Below, in pieces: positions 46,401-61,400 of a stretch of DNA of 64,000 nt. The notes under the pieces are model-generated. The model was not told where the DNA came from and searched no databases. It saw only the letters and a list, made by a program, of their open reading frames with translations. This stretch comes from Hypomyces perniciosus. Its lineage: Eukaryota; Ascomycota; Sordariomycetes; Hypocreales; Hypocreaceae. The position numbers and the translations under genes are program-made. The stretch spans positions 2,356,001 through 2,420,000 of the forward strand of contig SPDT01000010.1 of NCBI GenBank assembly GCA_008477525.1, written 5' to 3'. Numbering within the stretch: position 1 is the first letter of the stretch; each line of letters opens with the position of its first letter.

Positions 46401-49400
46401 GACTGGTGCCTGACGACCAGAGACTGTCGCACCAAAACATATATCGGAGGAATTATCAGAGTATGCTGCGTGAACAAGGGCCCAGGCAGCGCGGAGGACG
46501 GTTGCTCGCACCACTCCTGTCTTGTTGAAGTCAGGGAAGTTGATGGTTCGAACAACAGTTCTGGTCGCAGACTGCTTCGACTTCGGTAGTGAAGGAGGGA
46601 ATGATGCCCTTGTGGCCTGGTGGAGCTGTGTTGTCCAGTAGTTAGATGATGACTCGTTGTCCAGGCCCTTGATGTATCGAATGAAACCCGAATATGGGAC
46701 TAAGGCGGATGAACCGTTGGTAGTGTCGGAAGAGGCTGTAATACGTTTATATGTAGCGTCCAAGGCCTCCAATATGAGGGTCATGCTCCAGCCGTCATAC
46801 ACAGAGTGGTGGATATCCCAAACGAAGTAATAATCATTTTGAGAATCACCCTGTTGGTAGTCTTTTCCTCTCACAATAGCGTGCCGACTGAGCTCAGAGC
46901 CATACGTCATGTTCATCTTTTGTGTGGTTCTCATGTATGTCATCAAGTCCATCTCATCGGTCGCCTGCCAGTATTCGTTACTCTTGGTAACAGTCTGCAC
47001 AGCCTTGCCATCCAAGAGCCTGACAATTCTAGTCCGCAGATTGGGGCACATGTTGACCACTTCCTCCCATGCCAGCTTGAATTCTTCAACATCGACGCGG
47101 GAGTGAAGACAGTAAATGAAGCGAGCAATGTAAGAACCTGGCTGCTTAACTGAAAGAGCCATCAGACCCTCCTGAAGAGGCGTGCAAGGATAAGTATCCT
47201 CGATTTCACAATTATGTGACAGACCGCATTGCTCTTGGATGATGGGGATAAGCTCATCGATGACCACGGTAGAGGGCATCAATGCCCAAGGTTCAGGTGC
47301 GAGGGATCGTGACGAAGCGGCCAGGTCATCCGAATTGTCGATGAATTGTGCCGCCTCAGCCACCTTCAATAACCTTGGGTCGTCAAAGATATCTCCAACA
47401 GAAATGCTAACATCGTGTTCCCGGGCAATCGTGGTCAACCTGATAGCAGCAATTGAATCACCACCAAGGGCGATAAAGCTATCGTCTCTTCCAATGCTGG
47501 CAGTGGGCACATCCAGTATCTCAGCCCATATTTTCTGCAAAAGACTTTCCATGGGTGTCTCTGGAGCACGCTTGAGGCTGTCAACGAACGAATAGCGCAT
47601 CAGCATATCCTTTGACATTTGCAATGCTATATCGCGGAGCTTGTTACGATCGACCTTTGTTGAGGTGATGAACGGCATGTAGGCGCATGGAACAAATACA
47701 GTGGGCACCATATATCGGGGCAAAGTGGCACCAAGCTGGCCGATCATGGCTGCGATTCGAGCCTGCAAACTTGGTATGACAGGCAGAACAATGTCCTCGG
47801 CAACCACACTGAGATCTGGATCAAGATCAACGCCAGCAGTCTTAGAATCATGAGTCTCGCAGAAGAATGCAACAAGCTTAGCACTAGCGGAGCTGGCTGA
47901 GTTGTTCACCAACACGACAACTACCTGTGGTGCATTATCGAGACAGCCACGAACGTGATGCTCAACTTCGCCAAGCTCGACTCTTAAGCCGCGGATCTTG
48001 ACTTGAGTATCTTTTCGACCACAGAATTCGATCGTGCCATCGGGGTTGTAGAAACCGAGGTCTCCGGATTTGTAGAACCTGCTCCAGTTGGGGTCAGTTC
48101 GCATGGGCGCCCATTCTGGAAGCATATCTCCCGAGATGGTCGTTGCCTGTGTCTTTGCCGGGTCAGAGAGGTACTCTCTGATGATGGTAGGGCCTTGGAT
48201 AACAATCTCGCCAATGCAGCCAGCAGGCAACCGTCGATGTGGATTTGTCGCGTCTACGATCCAACAGAAACAGCCTACGGGCTTTCCAACTGTCACGGAT
48301 GACTCCTCGAGTGATGTCCACTCCTGCAAGGTGCTGAAGACGCAGGTCTCTGCTGGGCCCCAGCCATTTACCAGGCGTACTTTTCCAAACCAGGTTTCCA
48401 AAATATCTCGTCCGACAGCTTCACCAGCCAACAGCAAGAGTTCCAAGCTGGGGACCATATCTGGAGTGATGGTCCGCACAAAGGCAGGAGTCAAGAATGC
48501 CCAGTTGATGTTCTTTGTGCGAATAAAGTCAGTTAGTTTGTTCATTCTGTCATGTTCAGATGGCACACAGAGGCAGGCGCCTGTGATGAGTGGGGCGATG
48601 ATCTCTCCAATACAAAGATCGAAGACGAATGCTGCGAACTGTAGCATTCTCACATCTGGAGTCAATCCCAGGCGCTTCACAATGGCAGTCTGGCTTGTGG
48701 CTACTGCGCGATGCTCCATGACAAAACCTTTAGGTGTGCCGGTGCTGCCAGATGTGAAGAGGACGTAAACAGTGTTGTGAGGCTTCACATCAGCAGGCGG
48801 CGGAATGTGACTGTTGACAGTCGAGTTCGGGGTCACCTCATCAGCAAGAAGCTGCTTATCAAGCTCTGCAGTAACTTCAATGGTTGTTTCAATGAGTCCG
48901 TCGAGCAGATGCTTCTGAGCAGGCGATACAAGGGCAAGCTTGGCCTTGCTCTGAGCAATAACCTGCTGGTGGCGTGTTGTTGGATGCGACGGATCAAGAG
49001 GTGCCCAGGCACCACCAGCTTTATTGATAGCCAAAATGGATACAAAATACCAGATTGACTTCTCAAAGCAAACGTGGACCAAGGTTTCGGGTCTCACACC
49101 ATGCTGGTGGTAGAGTAGATGAGCAAGTCTGTTGGCAGCACTGTCGAATTGCTGGTATGAGAAATTTCCATCCCAAGCCTCGATCGCTGGATCGTCTGGT
49201 CGCAGGCAAGCTTGATTCTGGATCAAAGTGTGAATGCAAGTATCTTGGATGGCTGGAGGATCTTCATAATTCCAATCAGCAAACTGCTTCACATCTTCGG
49301 GACTGGTTAAATTGAGCTGCGAAAGAGTCAATGGCGACATATCTTGCTCTGTTTGCGGTTCGACAGCATTCTCAACAAGCTGCCTTACTGCTTGCTTGAA

Positions 49401-52400
49401 GTGACCAAGGATCTGCTCTATCTGGACCAAGGAGAGAACCGAAGAGGCATAGGTGACTGTAACGCCAACCTCTCCATTGCCCGCTGGCAAGTGGCATTGG
49501 AATACCAGGGGATAAGTGAAGAAATCCCTCTCACCACCGTCTTCATCTTCACCTTGTTGCCTCACTTGCGTCAGCAAAGGTTCGTCTTTCACAAATTCGT
49601 CGCTTTGGGCCGCAAGTTTGGGAGGCTGAACAACCAACAATGTGCGGAACTCGCAGGCCTTTCTGGCACCCTCACTAAGCTTGGCGATATTCTGCAGTCC
49701 AAATTGTTCATACATAATCATATCATTGCCCTGTGACTGCATTTCTTGAAGGTAGGCCGCTGCTGTAAGTGACGGATCGAGACGAACACGAACCGGGAAT
49801 GTCGTGACAGCGGGACCGACGATGCCTTCGATGCCATTGACAGGTGCGCTTCTTCCAGACACAGTAGTGCCGAAAACAATATCTTCAGCACCGCTGATGC
49901 CATCTCCGCCTGCATGAGCAGAGATCACAAGAGCCCAGGCGGCCCGTATGATCGTTGCCTGTGTCACTGACACAGACATCGAGGAGCGAGCTGTTGAAGT
50001 GAGTGAAGGCATTTCAAAGGTTGCCCGCAAGGAAGCATCTGTGCGACACTTTCTATCCATTGACAGACTCAGATTCGAGCGAGGAAAGCTTGTCTGTTGA
50101 GCGCCTTGTAAAGCCCATCGCCAGTACTCTGCACCTCCATCACGAGAACGCTCAGCATGCGCAACGAAGTGGGAATAAGGAGTGTGAGGAAGCAAGACTT
50201 TGTTCTCCTCAGTGTAGTTGTAGGCTCTCACAAATTTGTCGCGGACAAGATCCAATGACCAGCCATCGTAAACAGAGTGATGGACGGTCCAGACAAAAAT
50301 TGTCTCGTTCGTCTTGGATGAGGCCAACAGTCCATACCTGGACAGAGAGGTTCCATATCCCATGTTGATTTCTTTGTCCTTTTCCAGATACTCAAGCAGG
50401 GTTTCACTGATGTCGGTGTGATCATTTTCAACAGTCGTCCAGAGCACAGGTTCGCGCAAGACCACTTGAATGGCACGGCCATCAGCTAGTGGAACAATGC
50501 GGGTTCGCAAGACCGGAAGGTCCTCGATGACCATCTTCCAGGCAGACTTGAGGCGGTTAATATCGACATGATTAGCAAGGCGGAAAGGTATCCGCGCAAT
50601 GTAGGTTCCAGGCTCCTTGGCTGTCAGAGCCATCATGCCCTCTTGGAGTGATGTGCAGGGGTAGGCGTCTTCAATGTCATAAGACGAGTCAAATGGGGGG
50701 CTTAATGCTTTCTTCACTAGCTCTTGCATGGAGCCAAAAGGAATAATATCCTGAAGCAAGGAGAATGGCTCAATGACTTCATTCATGGCGCCGGCTGCAC
50801 CAGTGGAGGACCGCTCTTCACATGCCTGAGCCATGCCTTTGAGCTTGGGGTGCTTGAAAATAGTGGCGACATCGAGATCAAGATCCAGGTCTCGGGCCGC
50901 AGTAACCACACGGATTGCTGAGACTGAGTCGCCTCCGATTTGTAGGAATTCGTCATCACGACCAATGGATTCGGCAGAGATACCCAGAACCGAAGACCAA
51001 AGAGACTGGATCTTCAGTTCCATCGCTGTCTCAGGCTGATTCTTTACAGAGCCAACGCTTTCTGAGCTAGTGGAGGAGTATTGGACAAGATTTTCCCAAG
51101 AGAGATCCTTTGTCACTGTTTGCAGGACTCGTTTATCAGTTTTTCCAGAAGTGTTGATGGGAATAGACGTAACCGGCAGGAAAAGGCTGGGGATCATATA
51201 AGTCGGCAGCTCGAGCCTCAGCTTCTTGACAAGCTCATGGATGGTGGCCCGGAACCTTTCAGTTGATGGAAGTAGCGTCACTTTAGCGGGATTTGCTTCT
51301 TCCATATCATCACCATAAAGAGACTGGCTGAGCCGGATATAGGCAGCCAACTCAGCAGCCCCAACTACCTTCACATCTTTGAGCAATGTGACTATGACTT
51401 GCACATCGGGATTCCCCGTGGCTTCATCTGTCTCTGACAGTGCAATCATTATTTGATGCTCGATCTCCCCTGGCTCCAGTCGTTGTCCACGAAGCTTGAC
51501 CTGTGCATCACGACGAGCAACGTACTTGATGTCTCCATTGGATGTGTAACGCACCAAGTCACCAGTGCGGTACACACGAGAGTCCTCTGGGCTACCAGAA
51601 AGCCAGGATGGTCTGACGAATGCCGCATTTGTCTTTTCTTCATCATGAAGATAGCCATCCGCCAAACTAGGTCCTTGAATCAGCAGTTCGCCAACACAAC
51701 CGACCGGTGCTAATTTATTGAAGTCGTAGGGCATCGTAATCCATAGATGGCAGCCAATTTCCCTTCCAATGACATAAAGATCCACTGGCAAGCTCACACG
51801 GTGATTAAGTGTCATCACACAAGTCTCCGTTGGGCCATATGCATTGAAAAACTTGACATACGGCAGCCAGGTATCGACGTTTTCTTTGCGTAAGACCTCA
51901 CCTCCAACAACCAGAACCTCCAAATCTGGAACATCCTGGGGCTTTATTGTTGTGGCATATGCGGGTGTCATAAAAGCCCAGGTCGTCTTGGACTGGGCCA
52001 TGAAGTTCGCGACCAAACCATTGAGTCGCATACTCTCAGAAGGAACTGTAACACAGCCACCTACTGTCCAGCATCCAAACGTCTCGATGATTGCAGCGTC
52101 GAATACAAATGACGCAAAGTTGATGGCTCGCGCTGATGATGATATAAGGAACGCTTTCGTCTGAGTGGCCATTCCTGAGCAGACACCTTGATGGGACATG
52201 ACGACACCCTTGGGTTTACCAGTGCTACCAGAGGTGAAGATGACATATGCGGTCGACATCGGACTAACCGAGGGGAGGATAATCGTGCTGGCAGTTGGGT
52301 AACGACTCTTCAAGGACTTGAAGAGATCAAGTGAAATGGGAACAATATTTACTCCTAAACACGAGTGATGCTCCAGGACGTCGGCTGTGAAATGCTCAAG

Positions 52401-55400
52401 GGTATGTGGGTCGGTAAGGACAACCTTTGCATTCGTATCTTTGATCAACTCCACACGGCGATCAGCCGGGTGACTGGGATCCAAGGGGACGAATCCTGCA
52501 CCAGTCTTCAAAATAGCCAGCATAGTAACCAACGCAATAGCTGACTTCTCCATACAGAAAGGTATCAGAGTGTTCGTTTTGACATTGAGTTCTGACACAA
52601 GATGCTGGGCAAGAAGGTCGGACATGGCGTCCAGCTCGGAGTAAGTAAGGCTAAGATCCCAGCCATAAATAGCCTCCGCGTCCGGACGAGCCATTGCTTG
52701 TCGCTTAATCAGGTCATGCATACAAGCTTCCAGCTTCACGGGTGGATTCTTTGACTGTTTGGCCCAACCCGTGATGATCTCATTGTCAAGATCAGTAAAC
52801 AGAGAAGCAGAACCAACCCTGGGTTTCTCTGCACTGACTCCCACAGACGTCAGATTGATGACCGCTTGGCGGAAGTGATTGGTCACTGCCTCCATGATGG
52901 TATCTGGAATCACATACGCATCGTAGTGTGCAGTTACCATGACCTTGTCCGCCTGCATGGAGCATTCCATGGTAATCGGGTAAGAGCGCAAGATATCATC
53001 TTCTCCAGTCTCTTCAAGCCGGATATCGGAAACATCGCCAAGCAGTTGATTGGAGCGAGATAGATCTTCTCCAGGAGCTTGAACAACCAGCAATGTCTGG
53101 AACGTGCACATGTTTTTCGCCTCGGGGCCGAGCTCTCGGATTTTCAGTAGACCGAATTGCTGATGGGGGATCATGTCAATGGATGACTGTTGGACATGAT
53201 GCAGGAAGTCATCAATCGGGAGATCGTCTTGAATATTGAATCGGAGTGGTACGGTCGCGAATGTAGGTCCTGCAATATTTTCAATTCCTGGAACAGGCAC
53301 GTTTCTCCCTGAGATAGTGACGCCAAAGATCACATCCTTGGTGTCGGCATGAGCTGACAAGGTGATAGCCCAAGCTGCGCGCAGCAGGCTGTTAATTGTG
53401 ACGTCTTTGCTCACACCAGAAGAGCTGAGTGGAAACTCTCTCTTGAGCAATTTCCAATCTGACTTGGACTTCTCATCCTGTCGACCTTGGGGGAACAGAC
53501 AAGCCTCCACTCCTTGGCTCTGCTCACGCCAGAATTCTGCGGATGCGGACAGGTCGCAATCGAAAAGCGCGTATTTAATGAAGCGGTTGAATGGTGCCGA
53601 CTCATGTGTCTCTAGCTCATTGGATTCGTAGGCTTCGAGGACATGTTGGGTGAGAACCCGGACACTCCAGCCATCGTAAATGGCATGATGCAGGGTGAGA
53701 ACCATATAGTGATCACGACTGTCAGAATTCCTGACAATGGCATATCGCACCATTGGCTTGCCAAAGGAGAATAGGTTCGCTTTGCACCGCTCAATATAGT
53801 CTTCAAGATTATTCCCAGAATGCCATTCAATCTCCTCGTCGTCGCTGACAACTGCCTGGATCATCTTCGCTTTAAGCATGACCAGGCGAGTTCGCAGGAT
53901 CGCATGGTGGCGATGCGTTGCTTGCCAGGCACTCTTGAGCCTACCAATATCCACTGATGAAGGGAGCTTGAAGACATTTCGGGCGACATAGGCACCGTCA
54001 GTCTGAAGTGAAAGACTCATAATTCCTTCTTGCAAGGCTGTTACCGGGTAGGCATCCACAATTCTTGCGGGCTCCAGGCTACATTGGCGAGCGATTTCAT
54101 GTCTGACCAATTCGGGATCATTCGTGACGGATGATAGTAAACAAAATGCTGACGGATCATGAATCATGTCCTGTTGACTATCATCCATCAATGTTGACGC
54201 TGCCGCCATATCGCGGAGAGTCGGGTGTTGGAAAATCGCGGCAACACTCAAAACAATACCCTTTTCTAATGCTGCGCTGACCAGCCTCATGGAGGAGATG
54301 GAGTCACCACCCAAGCGAATGAAGCTACTGTTAAGTCCTATTCTTTCTGGGGATGCACGTAAAATATCAGCCCAAAGCTGCTGTAGCGTTCTTTGTAGGT
54401 CCGTAACTGGCGGCAGAATAGTATCGTTTGTATCGTCGAGGGCGAACGCTTCACGAAGAGCTGGGATTGACATCTGAGAGGCTTGGCGTTTAAGCATCTT
54501 GCGATCTGCCTTTGTGCTAACCATAATGGGCACGAAATTCAGCGGAATGTAGAGGGATGGAATCATGTAAGCTGGAAGAACAGTCTCGAGACGCGCTACT
54601 GCTGAGGACAGCTGCCTCTTCTCATCTGTTGTGAGAGGCCGAAGGAGATTCTGCTCGTCCTCCGAGGAAACGCTTGTGCGAACATCATCATGAGGAGAGA
54701 AGAACACGACAAGACTGTCCTCGTCTTTTTCGAGTTTGGATGCTGGTCTGAGAATACCCACAACAATGTGTGGGATTTCAGGAAGAACAGATCGCAAGTG
54801 CTGCTCAATATCGCCAAGTTCCACTCGTTGTCCATGCAGCTTGATTTGAGTGTCTTTACGACTGACATATTCAAGGTCACCGCTCGGACCGCTATACCTC
54901 ACCAAGTCGCCGGTGCGATACATTCTGGTACCAGCATTCGCCAGTCCTTGAAAGCCCCAGTCGGGTTGTGGGATGAATGCTGAGGCTGTCTTGACTTCGT
55001 CTTGCAAGTATCCGAGCGCAAGACAAGGTCCTTGAAGGAGCAACTCACCCACGCAGCCAACCGGTGTTAGCTTGGTGTGATCATTTGGATCAACAAGCCA
55101 AGTGCAGTAACCGATACCACGGCCAATGATCGAAGCCGTCTCAAGGTCGGTCACAAAGTTGGTGGTTGTGAAAATACATGCCTCCGTAGGGCCATAGGCG
55201 TTGAGAACCCTGACACCAGCTTCAAACCATGGGCGGACGATACTGGCAGTGACAGCTTCGCCTCCAACTACTAGAGTCTCGAGATTTGGTAGCTTCGCCG
55301 GGTTCATCAGCTGGGCCACGATCGGCGTGAGGAAGGCCCAGTTGATGGAAGAAGCATTCATAAACTCAGTCAGAAGGTTCGGGTCCATCCTTTGGGCTTC

Positions 55401-58400
55401 TGTCGGAATGCAGATGGTGCCAGCATAGAAGAGTGTGGCAATGATCTCGGAAACGCTGGCATCAAATACATGTGAAGCAAACTGAAGAACGCGATTCCTC
55501 GGGGAGCGGAATGGAGCCTGCCCTAAAGGCTCATAATGGTTTCTCACAGCGGTGCATAGCGCCTCGTGTGTGATCATGACGCCCTTTGGTTTTCCTGTAC
55601 TTCCGGAAGTAAAGATGACATAAGCCAGGTCTGAAGGCGCTGCTGGGCGCAATTCCGTCGTTTGCTTGGAGATTTCTTCTTGCTCACTCAGCTCCTGGTC
55701 CAGTTTGGCTGAAACAGAGACGACAATATCAGCCAAACCAATGGATGAATCAGCGCCTAGTGGTGAGCCAAGCAAAATCTTTGCATCTAGCTGACTGACG
55801 ATTTCCTGTCGGCGTTCTTTGGGGTGCATCGGGTCAAGGGGCACGAACGCTGCGCCGGCCTTGAGCACGGCCAGGACAGCCACAACATACCAAGCTGAAT
55901 GGTCAAAACAAAGAGGCACCATATTTCCAGGCCCGACGTTGGCAAGTCGCTTGATATGACGAGCAAGTCGATCGGATGCGGCGTTGAGCTCAGCATAAGT
56001 CCAATTACTGCTGCCACCAGCTGTGATAGGATCGGGGAACGAGCAGATAGCTTCAGCATCGGGGTTGTCTCGAACAACTTGCAAAAAGATCTCATGAGCG
56101 GTGTTTTTGTCTAGCTCCATGTTCCTAGCAGCCTCGAGATTCCAGGATAAGATTTCTTCCTCATCCTTGGTCGTCAGCAAGGAAATATCGTGTACTGACA
56201 TATTATCGTCAGACTCGATCAACTGTTGCACAACAAACTCGAAGTGTCGACAAATCGCCGTGGCATGATATTGAGGGAGTACTTTGAAATCAACGGACAC
56301 GCGGAGTGTGACGCCTTCACCAGGACTCAGAAGACACTCTACAAGCAGCGGATAGTCAAGATAGTTGCCATGTGCGTCAACGGTTTGAGCAATCTCAATT
56401 CCCAGAGAGTTCTCGTATTCGTGGGCTGGCTGAATGACCAGTAGATTCTGGAAGTCGCACGCAGCCCGGGTAGCAGGGTTCAGACGTGCAATATTTTGTA
56501 TACCGAAATGCTCATGGGGGATCATAGCATTGGAAGCAGATTGAATCTCAGACAAGAAGCTAACAAGGCTATCCTGATGGCCCAATTCGGGAATGCGAAT
56601 GTGCAACGGAATTGTCGCAAGCGTCGGTCCAAGCATTGTGTCAATGCCAGCGACAGGCGCATTTCGTCCGGATACAACGGTTCCGAATGCTACATCTGGC
56701 GACTCAGACCATCGTGAAAGAACAATAGCCCAGGCGGCGCGTAGAATTGTCGAGACGGTGAAGTCTGAGCCAGCGCGTCGAATGAATGGTATGTGGTGAT
56801 GCAAAATCTGATGTTGGCGAGCCTCAAGAGAGGAATCTACACTCTTCTTGACGATGGGGAAGTGAACAGGAGGCGCTGTCTCCCCAATAGAGAGTTGACG
56901 TCTCCAGAACTCGGCTGACCTCTCAACATTAGATTCCAAGACATATTTGATGTAGCTTCTGAATGGACTTCTTTGTTGGGAGTTGGCAATAACGCTCTCC
57001 TGACCTTCAACATACACACGTTGGACAAGACCGAATATTTGCCACAAAGACCAGCCATCCGTAACTGCGTGGTGAATGGTCCAGATGAGGTAATTGCTGC
57101 CTTGCTGATCCCGTACCAAGGCAAATTGGGACAGTCGAGTTCTGTGGGACATGGATGCCTTGCTTCTCTCCTTGATGAAGGTCTCTATATCAGAGCAGAC
57201 GTGAGTTTGCCAGTCAATTTCTTCATTCACCACCGCCTGAATAATCTGGCCGCCAGGGAGTTGGACCATTCGAGTTCGGAGGCTGGTACTGAGAGATGCT
57301 GTTACTTCCCAAGCATTTCGGAGACGATCGAGGTCAATACTCTCTGGAATACTGAAAACGTGGCGGGCAATGTAGGAACCAGTTTGCTTGAAGGTAAGCG
57401 ACATCAAACCTTCTTGCAGAGGTGTGCAAGGGTACGCGTCTTCTACCATACCAGGCTCGATATTGCAAAGAGTAGAAATGGACTGAATGATACCCTCCTC
57501 TTCTACTCCCGGAATGAGACTGAAGGGACGGTAATCGGCATCGGTGGATTCATCTGCTGTCGTCATGGCAAGACTCATTTGGCTGAGTCTAGGGTCAGCA
57601 AAAATGAGTGCCACCGACAAGCATAGCCCTTCATTCTTTGCAGCAGTAACCAGACGAATGGCCGCAATAGAATCGCCTCCTAGCTTAAGGAAGCTTTCGT
57701 CTTTGCCGATAGAGTCAACTGGAATTTTGAGAATCGAACTCCAGAGTGATGCCAGGCGCCTCTCAGCATCAGTTGTCAGCGCTCGCCTGCTGGTCTCAGC
57801 TAGTGAGTGAAGGGTGAGCTGCTCCTTGGAAAGCTGAGTAGCCAAACGACGCAAGCAAGCGCGGTCCAATTTGGTGGAGGTGATGAATGGCATGAAATTG
57901 ACCGGTATGTAGATATCCGGAACCATGTATTGAGGCATCAATGTACCCAACAAGCCACTCAAAGCTAGAAGCTTGTCATTGAGCTTTGCATCCATGGGCT
58001 GTAACATGGTATCGAACTCCTCTGCAGCTGGGTTGTTCATACGTGAAGCTCCAGAGAAGCACAGGTACGCAGTCAAAACACCCCTTCGGTCATCATGCGT
58101 TGGCTGTACCACTTCAACTGCGACTTGCTCAACTCCTGGAAGATTGGCTCTGATGTGATGCTCAATTTCGCCCAGCTCGATTCGGAAACCACGAACCTTT
58201 ACCTGGGTATCCTTGCGACTGATGAACTCAATCGTTCCGTCCGAATTGTACCGGCCCAAGTCTCCCGTCTTGTAAATACGTTTGAACATTGCCGTATTGT
58301 CATGGGGCAGCCAAGTAGGAGGTTCCTTGATGTAAGCCTTTGCAGTGAGTTCTGGCGCTTTGAGATACTCTCTGGAAATTGGTACTCCCTGGACTACAAT

Positions 58401-61400
58401 CTCACCAGTGCAACCTATGGGAGCAAGCTTCGTGTGATCATCTGCTTCGACAATCCAGCACAGCCCTCCAACGTTATGGCCAACTGTCAGAGGAGAGGCG
58501 TTGTCAAGCGTAGTCCACTCATGCAAAGTGCTAAAGACACAGCATTCACTAGGACCCCAACCGTTCCAGAGGCGCACATGACCAACCCAAGTATTGAGAA
58601 TGTCCTGTCCAACGGCTTCTCCTGCGAGAATCAGGTTCTTGATGCTAGGAATTTGGGATGGCGATAGCAGCCGAGTGAAAGTTGGCGTTAAGAAGGCCCA
58701 GTCAATACGCTCGTTGTGGATGAAACCGGCGATGTCATTTAGTCTGTCATGATCCGAAGGAATACAGATGCAGGCTCCGGTGATCAAGGGCGCGAAGATT
58801 TCGGAAATGCAGAGATCAAAGACATAAGAGGCAAACTGCAGGACGCGAGCCTCCGGGATCAGTTCGAGCCTCTTGCAAATGTCAATCTGAGCTGTACAAG
58901 CTCCCACATGCTCCATAATCAGACCCTTTGGTGTACCTGTTGAACCAGATGTGAAGAGCACATACGCTGCGCTGTGCGGCGATACATCCGATGTTGGGCA
59001 GCCAGAGTGACCTTGAAGCTTTTGTTTTTGCATGCAGGTATCCAAGAATTGGCCAGTGACTTCGATGACAGTATCTGAAATCGTGCTGCATTTCGCCCTC
59101 GTATTTGGTGATCCGAGGATGATGTCGGCCTCAATCTGCCCCATGATGCCCTTTTGACGAGAATCAGGGTGTGATGGATCAAATGGAACGTAGGCAGCTC
59201 CAGTCTTCATAATAGCCACCATTGATAGAATCGCAAGACCGGACATTTCGAAGCAGAGTGGGACAAATGTGTTGGCTTTGACTCCATGCTGGGTAACAAG
59301 ATAATGCGCCAATCCATTCGCAGCGTCATCGAACTCACGGTAGCTAAACTTGCAATCCCAGGCACTGATAGCCGGAGCCTGAGGGCGGATGACCGCCTGA
59401 TTCTCAATCAACTTATGTAAGTATGTCCATTCAGGCTGAGGATAGGAGTCATTCCATTGGAGAAGCTTCGTCTCATCGTGAGGGCCATAAAGCGTGATAT
59501 CTGCGACTTTTTGCTCCTGTACTCGGCCATCCAAGAGCTGTTGGACAACATGCTCGAACTGGTTGCAAATCGTTTCAATATCGGCCTCGGCATGGATGGA
59601 AGGATCGTACATTATGGTGACTTGAATCTTTCCGTCATGGATGGCGCATTCGAACACTATAGCGTAAGTGTGGAAGGATTCCGCTTCGTATTGCGCATCA
59701 ATGGCCCTCATGATGCGGCCGCCAATATCACGGGTTTCCTCCCTATGAGGCTGAACAACGAAAAGTGTTTGGAAGTTGCATGCTTGTCGTGCATCTTCAC
59801 TGAGCTTTGTGATCTTCTGCAAGCCCATTTGCTCGTATGGGATCATCGTGTTAGCCTGCTTCTGGACCTGTTCAAGGAAGTCGAACGCCGTGTCAGCCGT
59901 AGCCAAGCGGACTCGTAGCGGGACAGTGGCAATAATAGGTCCAACAACAGACTCGATACCATCCATAGGAATATGGCGGCCAGAAGATGTCAGGCCAAAA
60001 ACAACATCTTCAGAAGATGAGTATTTTGCCAAAAGTAATGCCCAAGAAGCTTTAAGAACAGACGGTAAGGTGATGGTCGATTGCGGGTTTCTCACGGCGT
60101 TGAATGAGTAGCTAAAGCCGCCTCGAGCTTGTGGTATATAGTTGGCGGAAGGCAATCGGGGAAATGCTGGCGGTTGAGAGTCTTGAAGCTCCGTGCGCCA
60201 GAAGTCAGCAGCACGTTCAATGTCTTGCGACATATTGTAGGAGACCAAGTTAACAAACGGCGTTGCTGGGCTCTGGTTCATTCCATGGTACAACCTTTGA
60301 GCACTCTCCAACATGAGATTGAGAGACCAGCCGTCGTAAGCAGCATGATGGATCGTCAATACAAAATGCCACTTGTTTCTTTCATCAACCAGCCCATACC
60401 GGGCCAAGGGGGTTCCGAGTTGCATAGGTTTGGCTCGATCCTGCTCCAAGAATAGCGAGAGATCCTTGCCGTGTGTCCATTTCAGCTCTTCATTGAGGAT
60501 AACTTGCGTGAAACTATCATCGGTTGAAGAGACAATCCTCGTGCGCAAGATTGATGTTTGACGAACCAGTTCTACCCATGCTTCCTTGAATCTTTCGATA
60601 GCTAGATTGTCTTCAAGTCTAAAGACCATTTGTGCCATATAAGTACCAGCCTGTTTGCTGGAAAGCGCCATAAGACCTTCTTGCAATGCAGTGCACGGGT
60701 AGGCGTCCTGGATTGCGTCGACGTTGGTGTTGCACTCTTCTGCGATCTGGTTCAGCACATCAAGAGCGGTTCCCAAAAGGCCAAAAGGCTGGATTTGCAA
60801 CCGTGCAGAAATTTCTTGGCTTTGAGTAACAAGTGCCATCTGAGAAAGAACAGGGTTGTCGAATATGATCCCCACGCTGAGTGAGAAACCTGCATCTCGT
60901 GCGAGGGTGACGAGATGGATAGCCAAAATCGAGTCGCCTCCCATGAGGAGAAAGTTATCATCTGCTCCAATCTCTTCTGGTTCACACTTGAAGATTTCAG
61001 CCCAAAGTCTTCGCAGCAAAAATCCCTTTTCAGTCAAAGGCACGCGTTTATCTTTGGATGTCTCTGCCAAGGTATAGGTGGCAAGGTCTTCTTTGGTCAC
61101 ATTCAATGCCAAGTTCTCCAACACCCTCCTATTAATCTTTCCAGCTGCATTTTTCGGCATAGAGGAGACTGGGAAGAAAGCGGTCGGCAGCATATATCTG
61201 GGCAATGTCTCGAGAAGAGCTGTCACGGCTCGGGCCAACTCCTGACGTATCTCCTCCGTCATGGGAAGAATGGAATCTGACAAGCGCTCACTTTCCAAGC
61301 CTCCCTGATCAGGCATGAAGAATGCGACCAAAGTTGTTTTGCTTCGGCCATTGAAGTTCTTGAGAGCAGAGACTGCCACCTCTTGAGCGCTCACAAGCAC

